Assembly (NCBI GenBank): GCA_009760855.2
Contig: WPIO01000380.1
Span: forward strand, 1 to 63,744
Direction: 5' to 3'
Source: Cristatella mucedo
Lineage: Eukaryota; Bryozoa; Phylactolaemata; Cristatellidae
Length of the DNA stretch: 63,744 bases
The notes beneath the pieces were generated by a model, which was not told where the DNA came from, did not search any database, and saw nothing but the letters and a program-made list of their open reading frames with translations. Positions 19,762 to 30,813 of this stretch are shown here, in pieces; position 1 is the first letter of the stretch, and each line of letters opens with the position of its first letter. A program made the position numbers and the translations under genes.

Positions 19762-21121
19762 GTGAGTGTATCAGTATATATTTTTATATTTATATGTATA
19801 TGTACTCCTATCTACTATGCACATATTGTATATTCCCAGTTTGTATAAGTTACCCATAAATATTGGCAAGTTTCCTGGTTACGGTGAAATAAGTACGTGT
19901 CTCAGTTCAGCCTTACAGTTAATGTATAACTGCTCTTATAGTTTTTGGGCAGTGTTTAGCGACTGCTTTTTCTTGCTAAGCTTTCTAGCTAGAAGGCATA
20001 GGTGCCATTGCTCGTATGCTTTGTGCTTCCAGCGAATAGTTTAACCTGATAATCGCATTGGGTCAAGTCAAAGTTAAATCATACGTTCATCTAGAAGAGT
20101 TTCGCGAAATATGGAGTGCTTAGCAGTCTTTATAGTTGCAAGATTGCCGCATAATGTATGTACATGTCATGCATATGTCTCGTATATGTTTCGATATTTT
20201 CTGTTCATCTTATAGAGTAAAACAACTGCAACAGAGCCAGGCCTCCACCTTGATTGGCGTAGTCGGAAAGAAAAGCGACAATTGCTATTAGAAAACTGCG
20301 AGATATATTGGCTGAAATTCCCAGACAAGACTTGGCTAACCTGATTCGCAGCTTTTACTATCTCGACATGAGCAACCACTGCTATAACAGCAGCTGCAGC
20401 AGTAGATCCTACTTAATTTCTAGGTCATGACTTGAAGCAGCTGCTTCACTTGCTGCTGATGCTGCATGTGCTTGTGCTCCTTTCAAATGCGAATTCACTA
20501 TTAAACTGTATGATTCTGTGTTATTGGTAATTTCTGTTCATACAAGTGATAACGCTTTAAGGTTCGCGAAATTTCGCAGTGCTGTACAAAATACAGTGCA
20601 GTAATTAAAAGTTTTCGGCATAATCCTTTCTCTGATTCGATTACTGGTGTGATAGCAATTTTAATTTCTCGGAGATTCATACTGGTTAGCCAAGGCTTGC
20701 CAAATATCGCAGGTTTAATTCCAAGCGTCTAGAAAAACACCTGCGAAAAGATAAGTTAACAACCGTGCTGGTGATGCCAGCATTAATAGGCTTCTCGATT
20801 CGTTGCATAGGCATTTTTGGGTCATAATGGCTTTGTGCTTAGTTATTGGTCTGAAAACGTAGCCCTCATTTAAGTACCTTCAGCCTGCTTTGCTTTGCAT
20901 CTGGGCTGACGTTCTTGCAGAGTTAGAGGCTGCAGCTGCGTCAGGAAGAAGCTTGTACAAGACGTCGTTAAAAAGCATTTTGTAGCAGTTGACCTAGTTG
21001 CATAGCATCAAATCTATGTGGCTGCAAGCTTTTCAATGCTACCTCCTGGTAGTACTTGCTTAAAATTATATGATCAGACGCCCTTGCAGAGCATGTAAAG
21101 AGATGGCTCTAAAGTAGGCGT
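19629..21121. repeat. Long repeat pair, copy 2
   Basis: Aligns with 16,574-18,973 as described there but lacks the 1.1-kb GC-rich block. It contains a (TA)n(TG)n microsatellite at about 19,689-19,760. It ends with AAAGAGATGGCTCTAAAGTA like copy 1. Confidence 0.75.
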
Positions 21122-24100
21122 CAACTCTCGAGCCACAGTTAGGATTTCGTGGTATGATCACCCTGCTTTTCTCTGGGGCCCGACTTCACGTGTACCTTCA
21201 CGTTTTCATGCGGAATTTTACACAATCATTGACTAGGTGGCAGTGGCTTTGGCTTTACAAAGACCTTGCACTAGTTATTAGTTCACAAACCAAGCACAGT
21301 CCGAACGAATTTACTTCCGGGCTGCCCGACACCGAGGTTATTTCGGACTGTAGCCGTCACAGTGAGGAGCAGTTACTAGCTACCTATATCAGTCTTATGT
21401 GACCGAGATATTAAAATAAGCTGAAATTGAATCAAGTTTCGAATAAATCTATTCATTGCATATTAGCTATATAATGTTATTTTACAGGTCCCTAAAAATG
21501 ATAAATTACCCTTAGTTGCCAAAGCATGCAGGTCGGAAGGAAGCCCAGTGCAGCTGACTAATCGTTACACAGTTCTATTATCTCTAATCTCGGAATCACT
21601 AATAATCACTAGGGCAATCGCAATCGGGCTTATGTTGCATTCCAACATTTTGATGCGTGGCTATGTTAAGGCCATCAGTAGTCATCAGACGTGGTACTGA
21701 ATGCAGAAATGCACTCTAGCCTCGAGGTCAGAACCGTTCAGCAATCCCATGATCACAGGTCACAGTGCTCGAACACATTGAAGTATGGAGCTGACTCTCT
21801 TCGATACGGCGTTCAGCACATGGTCATACAGCCACGGTTGTAAACTGCCACTTAACTGTTCCTGCAGTTGAATTATAGTTTTAATCATGCATTCGTCTCT
21901 TTGAATTAATTAGTAGGTTCAAGTTTGGCACCAAGTTCAACAACTCGCCTGGCACGGTTGACCCCCAGAAAGCATAGGGGCACCAGTCAAGCAGGGAAAC
22001 CCGGCACGAGCGGTCAGGGGTCTGAGTCCTTCGCGATCCTCGACCCACCCAATGGCCAGAATAATGAGTTTTCCTGGCTTTTGTAGCCTGCGCAAGTGGA
22101 AGCAGCACTTAAAATTAAGAATAACCGAAGTTGCCCGACAGTTGCTCACTGCAGAAATGTGAACACTCATCAGGCTCTTGCTGAAGTCAGCCATTGTCTC
22201 ACTTCAGCTTGCTATCATCCCCGCAGACATGCACAGAAAGCGAAGCTGCATGTACAGAATTGTAGACGCAGTTCTTGATGTCAGTAGCTTTGAACAAAAA
22301 GCAGTCTCGAATCAATACGAAGTCATGGAGCTTACAGCGGTCATTGGGCCAGGCAGTGGAAGAAAAGCACCAACAATGGCTTCAAGGGATTGCAGGCGCC
22401 TAGCGTGTACCAGCACGCAGATCGGGGAAGCCTCTTAGAAAGGCCACAATTCAACCAGGAGATGCATGACAGTTGCCGAATATTATCCCAGAGATATTCA
22501 AGAAAGACGCTCAATACATTCGATCAAGTTCAACCTGGCATTGACCTGAAAACTGAATAAGTACAAGTATGTATTTGCACCTTAATTCGCTACATCTCAG
22601 TATTGGAATAGTAGCCTGGATTTCATGGTTTTAGGCAAGAAATAGTTTATCGTTCGCATTGTTAGATTCCTCAAGTATTATTTGTGTGACCTGCCATGCC
22701 TGACTAATCGAATGAACACAAACACTTAATGTTAAAGTGCCTGCTCACATTGCTATACTTGAGAGAGAACGGAACACGACTCTAACACCAAGCCGCGGAC
22801 TTGAATAGGCCGTCCTACATTTTCCTTAATAAAATAACAACTTATCGAGAAAATCTTTTTTTTCAAATATATGCTTTGTTGTCAGAGGCGTCAACCCAAA
22901 CATGGAATGAAGGCTGATGACACAGTGCTTTCGTTTTTTTCTGGGTTCATTAACTGCCTCTATGGCCACCACCAGAAGACAAATCCATAGAAGCCGGTGG
23001 CACTCTGAACAAAGCAAAAGGAGCTAGCGATTTCATTCGATCCAAGTATCGCTAGCCCAGCAGTAGATTCCGACGGACGTGCGCATGACCGGAATCTAGA
23101 GCTCCCAATCCTGAACATCAAAATACCCGTGTGCGAGGGTGTTAGAAATGCTCTCTGCCTAATCCGACAGTTTTTGTGGTTGCAATGTAGTAGCCCTCGG
23201 TCCGGCTCACGCAACCAGCCCACAATGGTCGATTGAACCACTCGAGGCCACTAGCACATTGGTAGAGGCGAGGCCCAATGAGTGCTACCGTAGTCCTATT
23301 AGCGAATAATGACGGAAACGACAGTAACGCGACCGCTGAAGTACCTTTCATGTATGCTCTCCAATGGGGGGCCAAGCTCAACTCATCGCGGGGCCATTGA
23401 GCACCAATCACGTCCGCTTCCGGGCAAGTTTACACCCGCATAACTGGTTCAATAGGAGGGGGTCGCTCAATTTTCACATAATCTTGGAGAGACAACCTAG
23501 GGATGGGCCGAGGTTTCTGGGACCCGCGGCAAAGCTCGCTCAGACGGCGCCTATTAGCTATTCTTGAGTAGTTGAAGCGTTATTATTAATATTCTTCAGC
23601 CTGAGCGCAACTGGCCCAGCTCCTTATTTTTTCGTCCTTGTAAAGAGAGCTGCTTAAAAGGTCAGCATAGTATACCCTTTTCTGGGAGATCGTGGCTGCG
23701 AAACTAGTTTGAGCGAATCCTTACAATTACATTCGTAGTTTTTGTCAGAGCATTTCTATTGGACTGGCGCCTGTTGATGCTCAGAAAGACTCTGTGATTA
23801 TGTCCTATGTCAGCGCCGTGAAAGTCTCTTGAAGATTAATAAGCGATGGTCACATCGGCCTTTTTTTCCAGCTTGCCTTTAGCCGGAAAATCCTTTTCGC
23901 AGGCTGGCCCGAACTAGAGACTGCGCATCTTTGGCAGAGTCACTCTGCCACCTTCCGAGAATAGTCGCAGCTGGTTACTTTGATGCTGAAAAGTTTGGGT
24001 CGCCTGACCCGCCCTGACAGTGGATTTTTGAACCTCTGGACCGGAAGAGGCAGCTGGGCTTGCATCGACGAGCTTTATGCACGTACCCGTCGACGAGGCG

Positions 24101-24304
24101 ATCATTATGGCCAGCAGCATTCGTTTTTATTCGAATCGTCCAAGCTCTGACTAGGTCACTCGAAACATTAAAGGCAATTGCGACTGCCAGCCGTCTGACT
24201 GTCAAAACACTTGTTTACGATCCGCCAAGTATACATTTGATTTCCTGCAGCCAGATTAACCAAAGTCTCTGACAAATTCCGATACTTCAAACAATCGCGT
24301 AGTG
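21122..24304. other. No recognisable gene or repeat
   Basis: Both strands were read. ORFs up to 93 codons occur but show no known motif, no splice-bounded conserved peptide and no repeat similarity that I can recognise. Treated as intergenic DNA. Confidence 0.4.
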
Positions 24305-24690
24305 CAGAGGTCGGCGAAACTCCGGCCTTTAGGCCAGTTCCGGCATAGCTAGTACTCCAGTCCGGCCTAGTTATTTATTGATGGATCCCCAGCCTGATTT
24401 GAATTGTTGCGGCTTTCTTCCGCTTCACTATAATATAGCTTTGACTTACGAGTATCCCAAATAACAAGTTTTTTTCGACGCACGAGCTTGGTCTCGGCCG
24501 CTTTTTAAATTTCACCTGAGACCTATCTGTCGTTCTGCTTGATTGTGCTTGGCTCTGTTGGCTTAATAAAGTGGCGTAAGCCGCTAGGCCCACTTCCATA
24601 CGGGGCGGAGTGGGCGTGGTTTCTCCAGGCCAAGTGTGCCTTCTTGACCACCTGAAATGGCCTAGTAGTCCGAAAGGTTGCCGACCTCTG
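24305..24690. mobile_element. hAT-type MITE, 386 bp, with perfect 8-bp target duplication
   Basis: The left end is CAGAGGTCGGCGAAACTCC and the right end, read inward on the other strand, is CAGAGGTCGGCAACCTTTC, giving terminal inverted repeats with an 11-base perfect core. The flanks are GCGTAGTG at 24,297-24,304 and GCGTAGTG at 24,691-24,698, an exact 8-bp target-site duplication. Eight-base duplications and CAGNGGT-type ends are diagnostic of the hAT superfamily. The interior has no transposase, so it is non-autonomous. The perfect duplication suggests a relatively recent insertion. Confidence 0.9.
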
Positions 24691-25972
24691 GCGTAGTGTG
24701 TGCACCTGCCTAAGCGGATTATTTCGGCGACAATCTGCATCAGGATTGCAACGGAGCAACTATGGCAGACAGCATTCGTTGCTCCGTACGTTTCCCATCA
24801 GACAAACGGCCTTTCGGCCGAGAAGATTGCTCTTTCGGCCATTACGTAGGATACAAAGGTAACTGACTTAAAGTAGTTTGCCTACGCTCTTGCCGTGATT
24901 CGCTGACCATGTCGCACGGCCGTGCTATTCCACAGGTGCCATTGGCATTGCGGAACACCGATGAGGTTATTGTTTATTAGCATCCCGAATAATAAAATGT
25001 CAGCAAGATTTAAACAGTGAGTATTAATGATTTGCAATAGCATGACCCTAAGACTATGGGTCACCGTGGAAAAGTCGCAGTTCTGAGTTTGCAGGGTGAC
25101 CTTTTTGAGTGATTTGGGCCTAGTGTTTTAGCTCGGCACGGAGAGCATTGGGCAATGCCCGTCGTTTGTGAACAATCTCAGAGTGACTGCTAAATAAGGC
25201 TATATCCTCGATCACAAATGCAGCCCAAATGATGCCCCACATCAATCTTACAGACTCTCCATGTTTCTGGATCAGAATGTTGCCGGTGCTGTTCGTGCTC
25301 CAGCAATCCTTTCTAGAATGCATCAGAGCGATAGCATCACACAGTTTCACTGTCTCTTGAGGCCGCTGACGAAAATAATTGATGACTTAGAACCTCAATG
25401 ATCAGACACTTGTTACAGGCTTTGATTACACTTGCTACAGGCTTTGATCTAAATCAGGCTAGGCTAAGTTTGGACGGCGCCTTAACATATGAACAAGGAT
25501 ATCATCAAAAGTGAAGTACATTCAAAACTATGACCTAGTACACGCGGGTCGAATTCCTAGGCTGATAGTGATCACGTGCCCTGGTTATTTAGTGTGAACC
25601 CCTGTTGTCCATATAACCTCGTGCGGCTGTGCTTATCTTGAGTTGATGAAATGAAGCTTGATACATTAGCTTTGTAACAAAATTACTTGTCAATTGACAA
25701 TGCTGATCTTGATCTGGTAGAAGACGTCGAATCATAAGCCTGCTCCTTTAAATTGAAATAGCCATTTACCATTTTTCACGCAAATCAGCACGCCCTACTT
25801 TCAATCTTAGATGCTATATGTGTGAGTCTGCTTAAGCCGGATGGCTGTACATTCCGCGGACAAAAATAGTCTGCCAAGGAATGCCGAAGCGAATCGTCAC
25901 TAAGTTTTTTTCTTTCTTACTGCTTGAAAGGACTAATCGTACTTTGTATTACCGATGAGAACGTCAACAATG
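24691..25972. other. Intergenic sequence downstream of the CUB gene
   Basis: No exon, repeat family or RNA gene could be supported on either strand. Confidence 0.4.
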
Positions 25973-26112
25973 TCACGTGAAGAATGCATTTACCAATACC
26001 AGCAAACCGAGCTGACGGAAATGCAACATCGACGACTGTAGCCACGCCTCTCGAATCCGAATGCCGCTCGAGCTCATACTGAATGAATCCTCGGCCACAT
26101 TGTCCTTCGTGC
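25973..26112 (-). CDS. CUB gene terminal exon: linker and hydrophobic C-terminus
   Basis: The acceptor TTTTATTACAG precedes 26,112. Entered in the frame dictated by the previous exon (one base carried over), it encodes a Ser-rich linker (AEDSFSMSSSG) and then LHFRQLGLLVLVNAFFT before a TGA at 25,973-25,975. GC at third codon positions in this frame is about 69%, like the other exons of the gene. A hydrophobic C-terminal run after a Ser-containing linker would suit a GPI signal or a short membrane anchor. A competing frame, which would use a GTAAAT donor at 25,988-25,993, encodes Cys-containing sequence but has about 41% GC3 and the wrong phase. Confidence 0.6.
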
Positions 26113-27423
26113 CTGTAATAAAAAACATCTATTAATTCAAAAGACATACAGTGTTGAATTTTATTTGGGCATCGGCTAGGAAGTCATTGCTAATAAGATT
26201 TAAATTTCGCCTTTTAGGATCCCAGAAGAATGAGGCAACTGAAGTACCGGCAGGCGTGTATAATTTTGAGCTCTTCAGCATAAACAACAAAAGAATATCT
26301 GCAAAATAAACGTTCCAATAACGGTATTTACCAATTTAAATTCTTGTGTCTTTCATCAAAAATTTGCTGGTTTCCAGAAAACCGTCTGTTCATTCCAAGC
26401 CCAACTCTTCATCGTCTTGCAAGGGATGCAAAACTCATAGCTCTACACAGGAATTCGTCATGATTTTATGAGTTTTAGAATTTACTTAGCATCTATGATT
26501 TGATTTTAGCCATCGATATGAAATTCCCTTCCGTTGTATGTCTGGTGAGAGTGATCAATATTAGCTTCATTCTTTGCACTGAAGCTCAGAAGTTTGGCAT
26601 CGCTGGCCCCGAGCCACAGCAATGCACCTTGCAGTGTACGTCATAAGTCACAGCTAGGATTACGTCAGAACTAGTGATATATTGGCAATTTCGAGCGAGC
26701 ATTTAAAGGAATGAGAGTCCCCTTCGGCAGAAAGTGTTTAGGCAGCCACTCGGTATACCAACGCCTGACCAGCTAGCAATGAGCATGGCACGCGCCTGCC
26801 TTTTTTGGCATCAACAATTAGGTCTCTAAAGCACGTTATCGCCAAAACAAGGAATTGAAATAATGTTGGTGCAGTAAGTGCGATTACTATATTGCAACTA
26901 GCATGTACTTGCAATAAAACCATGGATTACTCCAACATTGCTTTGGAAGGCTGGCCACAGTGTTCACTGACCTAGCTGGTGAGCCCAACCCACTAAATGT
27001 CAAGCCTATAGATCTTAGTTGACGGAGAGAAACCTACGTATGTATGAGGAAAAAGTGAAAACTTATTTCTAAGTTATGCTTAATCGATATATAATAGAAA
27101 AAATATCGACAGAATTTTAATACAAATATTTTCCAGCGCTGGCTACAGAATCAGCATTGAGTTTCGTTTATGGAACAGACGTGCTGACTGGCCAGCATCT
27201 ATTTTGGCTATATAGTAATCCTCCCTGTAAAGCAACACGAGCAGATTCAATTCATGTACAGTTTACTTTAACCTACGAGTGCTCCAAGAACGAGTTTTTT
27301 TTTTAAGATACGAACCGTCTCTCAGCCAACGTTTTCCTTTTGAGTTCAGAGTTCAAATTCCTATTACGAGCCATCTTCAGATGTCCCACCACTAGTCGCT
27401 GCAGCATTCGCTGCACTGAGCGC

Positions 27424-27495
27424 CGAAACTTTCGCCCAGAATCTTCCAGAAACTTCCGCCCAGAATCTTCCAGGAACTTCCGCCTAGGATCCCAT
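27424..27495. repeat. 24-bp minisatellite, three units
   Basis: Three tandem units of AACTTCCGCCCAGAATCTTC type, with small changes, lie inside the Tigger element and produce a repeated RNFRPESS peptide in one frame. Confidence 0.7.
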
Positions 27496-27623
27496 TTCTC
27501 AATAGTTCACTTTAAGCAGTCAGCTTGCAGTGGATGCACGAGTGCTGCTCGCATCTGTTCTTGCAGTTCTTTTGCAAATTTTGAAAGTTTTTGCAAAGAT
27601 TCTAAAAGAAAACTGCAGGTTAT

Positions 27624-28345
27624 GTGAAGGAAACCCCAAGCTCGTGGATCAAATTACAGCACTTCCTGGACTGGGTGAATTTGGTCGTCGATCCTGACTT
27701 AAAGAAAAATCTCCAGAAAAATAATAACCTAACCCTGCATGCCCTTTTCATGCTGGAAAATGCACCTGAACACCATCTTACCTCGAAGTCGACATTTTCG
27801 AACAGTTCACGTTTATTAAGGTTCTCTACCTTCTGCCCAACACAAACCCTGGTGATTTCTAATTTCAAGAAGCTCTTTACTAAGCACCTGTTCCACCGCC
27901 GCTTTGAGGTGACGGAGAGCACTAACCTGACACTTCGAGAGTTCTGGTAGGACCACTATAACGTCGTTATATGCCTCAGCATAATCTATATATCCGGCAG
28001 GACCTTACACAACGGGTAATGGCGACACTAACGAGCACGTGGAGGCACTTGTCCGAGGAGCTGACCAATGAGGAGCTAAAGGAGCTCCTGACGCAGAAGC
28101 GTACGGAGGTTTTACAAGAGGAAATAGGTGATGTGGAGGGAGTTATCTCTACAAGTCAGATGAATTAAATGTTGGGAATGTAGGTGACAATTTCAAACTT
28201 AATTCCAAAGAATTATCCAGAAAAGCTGAAACTGGAGGTGCCGTGGAGTTATTTAATGATAATTTCATAACTCATCTCAGAACCATTCTGAAAGGGAGGA
28301 TGAAACAGATCTCATTGGACAGTTTTTTTTGTAACGAAAACCGCT
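27624..28345 (+). pseudogene. Tigger-type DDE transposase remnant
   Basis: The open stretch 27,624-27,950 contains LHALFMLENAPEHH, matching the D-N-A-P motif that holds the second catalytic Asp in Tigger/pogo transposases (here replaced by Glu), and FKKLFTKHLFHRRFE and ESTNLTLREFW, strongly Tigger-like. Later, in other frames, SEELTNEELKELLTQKRTEV and FNDNFITHLRTILKGRMK and QISLDSFF correspond to the C-terminal part. Stops and shifts separate the blocks, and the N-terminal DNA-binding domain is not visible. The transposase is not functional. Confidence 0.8.
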
Positions 28346-28931
28346 ACAGACAACTCCACGGAAAGTGAGGAAAGCGTGGCGAAGAGCCCAATAATCACCG
28401 AATAAGATTCAGTTATTCATTTTAGCCTTACTCCTCCAACTCCTTCAGCATCTTTAAGTGGTCTGATTAATAGGTCAAATTATGTGCATTACAATTTATT
28501 CAACTTTAGTTATTTATGAATACAGTTTTTAATTTAAAAATATTTGACAAGAAATCGCTGTGTTTGTTCGGGATTCGGAAGGGAATTATGGCATTACAAT
28601 TCATTTCAAAAACTTGAGTTAGTGTATGAGTATTAAGATTTCCGAGCTCCTGTCACGGAACGAACGAAATAAAATAGTTCGTGGCACCACTGTACAGAGA
28701 CCCTAAGCCCTCACAAAATTCTGGTGCAGCAAGGTATTGTCAACTTCAGTTCTAAGATTGCCTGCTTGGGCTACACGTACAAACTAGCGAATTATTCCCC
28801 TCTTCGATACGATGGAAATATATGCTGTACTCTCGCAGTAGAACTATAATGATCACTAAGGACGTAAAGTAAACGTGACGTCCATCGCCTGATCAAACGT
28901 GAGCATTGTGCAGCTCGGCTTTGCCAGCCCA

Positions 28932-29170
<239 letters not shown>

Positions 29171-30598
29171 TCAGCCGGCACGCCAGGTGATGCCTTCTCC
29201 GGGCTGCCAGCATGCTGTTTCGCTCGCTGCCCAAAGCTATTGAGATATTGGAAGCCTTCACAACTCAAATGTGGTTTTCTATACTGGCTCCGGAAAAGGC
29301 TTTGCCAATGCCTGTTCTTGCATCTTTTCAGTCTGATGACGTTGGGGCGGTCTCTCCAACTTTCTGACGAGCTTATAACCCACACCTTCACCCGGTATCC
29401 TTTTAATTCAAATTACAATGACGGCAACAGTGCTTTTATGGTACTCTCTAAGTTTTAATCGTGTCTCAAAGAACTTGAATTTTAGTACCTCGAATTCCTG
29501 GAATCTAAGCCTCGCTGTCCTTAAATCTTTGGCTCGTTAGGTAGACTTTAAAGCTTCTATTTTTATATACCATAGTTTAACAGATGCTCCCTTTGGGCAT
29601 CTCAGCTGATGTACTGCGAAGTGGCACTATTTTTACTTGGTAAGCTGGCGAAAGTAATAATTACATCGCAAGTAAGCATGGTGCAACTTGCAGCTATGCC
29701 GTGACTCTAGCAGGTTTTCCTCGCACCGAATACTCCAATACAGGCACGGTTGCGTATTTTTCTTGAATTTCTTTTTTTCATGAAACATAACCTGAGGTTT
29801 GGCATGATAAGTAAGCGTTTTTCCTGTGATATAATTGCATTCACAAATCAAGAAGGATATAAATCAAGAAGGATATTGCCACCTAAAAACTTACTCATTT
29901 AAAATGTTAATCGAGAAACTGCACAATTACATCTAATCTGTTATCATCAAACTGAATATGGATATTTCGGAATTCACGAGCAAATTTGACCGCCAGCTTA
30001 CAGAGACTAGCCTTAGCTTCTACAGCGGATATGATAATAGACCATTTTTCGGAAAAGGCAGCAGCAGACATTACAAACAAGTGCTGCTATTTTTTATCCG
30101 ATAATCCTTACATGTGTAACGTGATCATCCTCTTTTCAGTGAATATTGGCATTCATCTCGACAGCCTTTTGATTAAATATTTCCATCTATCATCATATTT
30201 GACACGGAAAACAAAAATCTTTTCAATATCGGCCTCCAAATGTCGAAGGTCGACCTCTGACTACTACTTATAGCTACAGCCTGACAGTAGCTATGACAGG
30301 CATTGTGAAATCGGTTTGCATTAAAATAGTAGTTAAGTTTATGCAGAAGGCACTAGTAATTGATTTAATTTGATATAACATCTAAGTCTTATAAGTGAAT
30401 TTAAAAAAAATTTCGGTAACTTAGAATTATTACTCACTTCACTGGCAGTGAGCACGAGCGATTACGAGAGATGAAGTCGCAGAGGGAACTAGCGAGTTTG
30501 AGCAATGAAGTATTAGAATGAGCTTTCACCAACCTCGCTCTGCTGCAGACAGCACAACTGCAGACTGCACAACTGCAGACTCTACAAGATAACGCTAC

Positions 30599-30813
30599 CT
30601 TGTCCAAAGAAGTAGTACGCCGCTGTAAAGCCTGTGCCGTCTGTGGCTTCGTTCGAAATGAACGAGACGCGAAAGAAAGAACCCTCCGAAACGATGGGGT
30701 TGTGCAGCACGTGCTGTGGCTGCGAAGTGCCGCAGTATCTGGGCTGCTTCTTATCGTAGGCGTTCCGAAAACTGGAGAACTCCACGTAATCACTTTGAGT
30801 GTCGTCATCGCAT
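30599..30813 (-). CDS. CUB4 second-half exon
   Basis: Acceptor TTAATTGTAG, donor GTAGCG. One base completes the previous codon, then TGC opens CDDDTQSDYVEFSSF, RYCGTS and FFRVSFISNEATDGTGFTAA, ending YYFFGQ. These are the third and fourth Cys and the C-terminal strands of a CUB domain. The exon is 215 nt, one base in, 71 codons, one base out, so the intron after it is phase 1. It is the exon that most resembles SOL-1 in my memory. Confidence 0.88.

Larger units (their letters stand above)
27259..28692 (+). mobile_element. Pogo/Tigger-type DNA transposon, degraded
   Basis: The left end CAGTTTACTTTAACCTACGA and the right end (read inward) CAGTGGTGCCACGAAC are each preceded by TA, the Tigger target duplication. 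The left end continues with CCAAGAACGAG and AAGATACGAACCGTC, a pattern usual for Tigger inverted repeats. The interior encodes a transposase remnant. The two ends have diverged from each other, so the element is old. Length about 1.4 kb, shorter than full-length Tiggers, so internal deletion is likely. Confidence 0.65.

Noticed and set aside
24375-24740. 121-codon minus-strand ORF
   Set aside because: Lies almost wholly inside the hAT MITE and has no transposase motif.
25994-26112. Reading with CGRGFIQYELERHSD as a further internal exon
   Set aside because: Wrong phase for the upstream exon and lower third-position GC than the rest of the gene.
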